From the NCBI RefSeq assembly GCF_000255655.1, contig NZ_JH636436.1, positions 471,636 to 535,635 on the forward strand: 64,000 nt of DNA. Reading direction: 5' to 3'. Under the pieces are notes generated by a model, which was given only the letters and a program-made list of their open reading frames with translations, was not told where the DNA came from and did no database searches. Below, piece after piece: positions 61,913-64,000 of the stretch; position 1 is the first letter of the stretch; every line of letters starts with the position of its first letter. The translations under genes and the position numbers were made by a program. The stretch is from Schlesneria paludicola DSM 18645 (GTDB lineage Bacteria; Planctomycetota; Planctomycetia; Planctomycetales; Planctomycetaceae).

Positions 61913-63355
61913 ATGAGAGGCATGCGGAACACTGGGGGCGTGGTTTCGCTGGCGTTACTGGCATCGTTGGTAGGGCACTATGCCATTCACCGCCATTTCG
62001 AACGCCGCAGTCAAGTTCCGTTGTCGCATGCCAACTTGAAGCAGGTTGCAGAGTTTGACGCGGGTTGTACGACGGACGAGGTATTCGAACCCGGGCCATC
62101 GAAACCTGGTCGCTCGCGTCTTCAACAACCCTCGGCACTGGAAGATCAGATCCGACGTGAAGTGGTCGCTGCGTTGAGTCAACAAGACCAGATCGTGCTT
62201 CCCCAAGTGCTTCAAGTGGGTGATCCCCCGTCCCAAGTCCCATCACCTGCCGATTCGTTGCCCGATGAGATTCCCGAAAGTGCCGAGCCCACGCCGGATG
62301 CCGGTGAAGCTTCAGCCGTTCGCGGTGTCATCGAACATGAGTTGTCGCATGCCACCCGGGAAGAACGCGAAATCTGGTTCGACGAGCTCAAAACGCTTCC
62401 CGCTGCGGTCGTTCGCGATCTGCTTCAGGTCCGAAAACAATTGCGGGCACTGCCGAAACTGATGGGAGGGATGCCCGAAAAGCTGGCCTCGGCCGATTTG
62501 GATGAGATTCCGAGTCGAAGTCGTGAGATCGCCGCGGAACCCGCCTCCACCCGGATTCGTTTCAATGCACCAGACCAGTTGGCCTCGTCGGCGGCTCTTG
62601 AAGCGACGATTTCGCAGTTGCGGCACAACGTCACAAATGCCGCCACGCCAGGTTTCAAACGCCTGCGTGTCACGCTTGTCGATGTTTATAGTTCCCGAAT
62701 GGGGGATTCGCCTGCCACCGGCGAGCCTGCGGTATTGCAATCGCTGGGGACCCCGATTCAGGGAGAAGGGTGTCGGATGGGGCCGCTGCTCGTCGATCAC
62801 ACTCAAGGCACACTTCGAAAGTCCGGGCGTCCGCTCGATCTGGCCATCTCTGGTGAGGGATTTTACGTTCTTAAATCGGTGGAGAATACGTACCTGACGC
62901 GGTGTGGCGCATTCACTCTGAATCGCAATCGTCAGTTGTGTCTCGCCACGACCGGTGAAGAGCTTCTGCTACAACCTGTGATTACCGTTCCGGACGGAGT
63001 CCATGAAATTCGTGTGTCTGCCGAAGGAGCGATTTCGGTCACGAAGTCTGGTGATGTGTCCAGATCGACCGTGATCGGCACAATTTTGCTGGGGCGCGTC
63101 GCCAGTCCAATGCGATTGCAGCCGGTGGGAAGTGCGCTGTTCGCCGTGAACGACGCGTCAGGGCCGATCATCCTCGACGCGCCTGGAGCACAGGGGCAGG
63201 GCGAGTTTCATCAGGGGTTTCTCGAGCAGGCGAATGTCGATCTCGAAAAAGAGCAGGACGAGATTGAAGAGCTGACGTCAATTTTGAAGTCATTTCCCTC
63301 GCAAAGTCTTCGGCCAGCCACGGCCAGTCATTCGCACGAATCCCCCAACCGATAG
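61913..63355 (+). CDS. Flagellar rod/hook-like protein with N-terminal extension
   Basis: A 480-residue protein with AAGGAG seven bases before its ATG. Residues about 8-25 form a membrane anchor or signal. Residues 30-215 are a polar region rich in Glu, Arg and Pro, without a known domain. Residues 224-460 match flagellar basal-body rod/hook proteins (FlgG/FlgF type): ALEATISQLRHNVTNAATPG at 228-247, then GTLRKSGRPLDLAISGEGFY at 299-318, and the C-terminal signature QGFLEQANVDLEKEQDEIEE at 434-453. No other flagellar gene is nearby. It may have been recruited to another envelope structure. Its Hsp70 neighbour is divergent. Confidence 0.82.
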   Translation: MRGMRNTGGVVSLALLASLVGHYAIHRHFERRSQVPLSHANLKQVAEFDAGCTTDEVFEPGPSKPGRSRLQQPSALEDQIRREVVAALSQQDQIVLPQVLQVGDPPSQVPSPADSLPDEIPESAEPTPDAGEASAVRGVIEHELSHATREEREIWFDELKTLPAAVVRDLLQVRKQLRALPKLMGGMPEKLASADLDEIPSRSREIAAEPASTRIRFNAPDQLASSAALEATISQLRHNVTNAATPGFKRLRVTLVDVYSSRMGDSPATGEPAVLQSLGTPIQGEGCRMGPLLVDHTQGTLRKSGRPLDLAISGEGFYVLKSVENTYLTRCGAFTLNRNRQLCLATTGEELLLQPVITVPDGVHEIRVSAEGAISVTKSGDVSRSTVIGTILLGRVASPMRLQPVGSALFAVNDASGPIILDAPGAQGQGEFHQGFLEQANVDLEKEQDEIEELTSILKSFPSQSLRPATASHSHESPNR

Positions 63356-63490
63356 TGAGAATGGCTTCTTGCATCGGGGTTGCTGGGGATTCACGGCCTC
63401 TCTGGTGTTCCCGTCAGCATGCTCGTCAGATGCCGCCATTGGTGTGCGGTGTTTTTGGTCGAAGCCTGACTCAATCGCGGAGGAATCCCA

Positions 63491-63922
63491 ATGAGCCTTT
63501 TCAGCGAATTCAAGGCATTTATTCGACGCGGCAACGTTGTCGATCTCGCGGTGGGACTGATTATGGGGGCGGCGTTCACAAAGATCGTGAACTCGCTGGT
63601 CAATGACGTCATCATGCCGCCTATTGGCTACTTGATCGGGGGAAAGGAATTCACGGAGATCAAATTCGTGCTTCCCCGCACGAAGATCCTCGATCCCTTA
63701 GCGCCAGGCGGTCTAAAAGAGCTGGAACCCGCGACGATCAATATCGGTAGTTTTCTGCAGGCGAGCTTTGATTTTCTGCTTATTTCGATTTGCGTCTTCG
63801 CGATGATCAAAGCGATGAATGCCTTCAAGCGATCCGAGGCCGCCGCTCCGCCTGCAACACCGGAGTTGTCGCTGACCGACAAGCTGCTGACGGAAATTCG
63901 AGACGAGCTGAAGTCGCGATGA
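63491..63922 (+). CDS. mscL: Large-conductance mechanosensitive channel MscL
   Basis: A 143-residue MscL. The N-terminal amphipathic helix and pore helix (FIRRGNVVDLAVGLIMGAAF) and the loop NDVIMPPIGYLIGGKEF are typical. The second membrane helix (FDFLLISICVFAMIKAMNAF) and the C-terminal helix (SLTDKLLTEIRDELKSR) follow. It protects against hypo-osmotic shock as a homopentamer in the inner membrane. It stands alone, 135 bases after the rod-like gene. Confidence 0.95.
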   Translation: MSLFSEFKAFIRRGNVVDLAVGLIMGAAFTKIVNSLVNDVIMPPIGYLIGGKEFTEIKFVLPRTKILDPLAPGGLKELEPATINIGSFLQASFDFLLISICVFAMIKAMNAFKRSEAAAPPATPELSLTDKLLTEIRDELKSR

Positions 63923-64000
63923 GCGGCGGATTTGCTTTGAGGCCCAACGGGGCCGGCAAGTCCCCTAGCCAGGGTCGGAGGCGTCCTCGCCGCAGGCCCT

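Noticed and set aside
1-64000. tRNA, rRNA, CRISPR arrays or insertion sequences
   Set aside because: I looked for T-loop-like motifs, regularly spaced repeats and transposase-like proteins and saw none.

Overview
The window looks like chromosomal DNA of a planctomycete, probably of the Planctomycetaceae or a relative, with moderate to high G+C. The clearest lineage markers are a DUF1559 protein with a prepilin-like N-terminus (32861-33916) followed by a small carboxypeptidase-regulatory-like lipoprotein, a DUF1570-type secreted zinc-peptidase-like protein (1033-2511), a sulfatase-like/TPR protein, a pseudo-J-domain/GspE-N membrane protein, proline-rich secreted proteins and an ExeA-like ATPase near a large secretin. 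I assigned 51 protein genes. I saw no rRNA, tRNA, CRISPR array, complete insertion sequence or prophage.

Layout. 0.4-3.6 kb: DinB protein, zinc-peptidase-like protein, ExeA-like ATPase. 4.0-10.8 kb (minus strand): an envelope cluster of two secreted proteins and a 1401-residue type II-type secretin. 11.3-16.3 kb: an unknown protein, an SdpI-like membrane protein with an ArsR/SdpR-like regulator preceded by a perfect 18-bp palindrome, an LpxL-type acyltransferase, the flotillin-like FloA and a RidA-family protein. 16.5-25.9 kb: DnaA (with altered ATPase motifs and no visible origin), a GNAT protein, alpha-glucan phosphorylase, a TPR-like protein behind a near-consensus sigma-54 promoter, an ArsR/AHSA1 pair, a DinB protein and a small membrane protein.

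26.2-31.5 kb is a compact sugar-acid operon: IlvD/Edd dehydratase, fumarylacetoacetate-hydrolase-family enzyme and two SDR dehydrogenases, with a convergent AraC regulator. It fits a non-phosphorylating route for L-fucose, L-rhamnose or L-arabinose. 31.9-44.5 kb is a looser region of small secreted, membrane and stand-alone enzymes with long intergenic gaps. These gaps hold at least five related copies of a short REP-like repeat. The sulfatase-like/TPR protein and an alpha/beta hydrolase lie in this stretch.

44.4-52.7 kb: an Ohr/SDR/tautomerase group, a nitronate monooxygenase-like enzyme, a CzcA/CusA RND pump without its adaptor, and a Gfo/Idh plus SDR pair. 52.8-64 kb: a proline-rich protein with tandem YHS-like domains, a sigma-54 activator with a variant GAFTGA loop, a secreted lipoprotein, a lidless Hsp70 beside a membrane-anchored J-like/GspE-N protein, a flagellar-rod-like protein with a long N-terminal extension, and MscL.

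The most unusual items are the rod-like protein without a flagellar operon, the Hsp70/J-like pair, the divergent DnaA, the dispersed repeat family and the palindrome-controlled SdpR/SdpI-like module.
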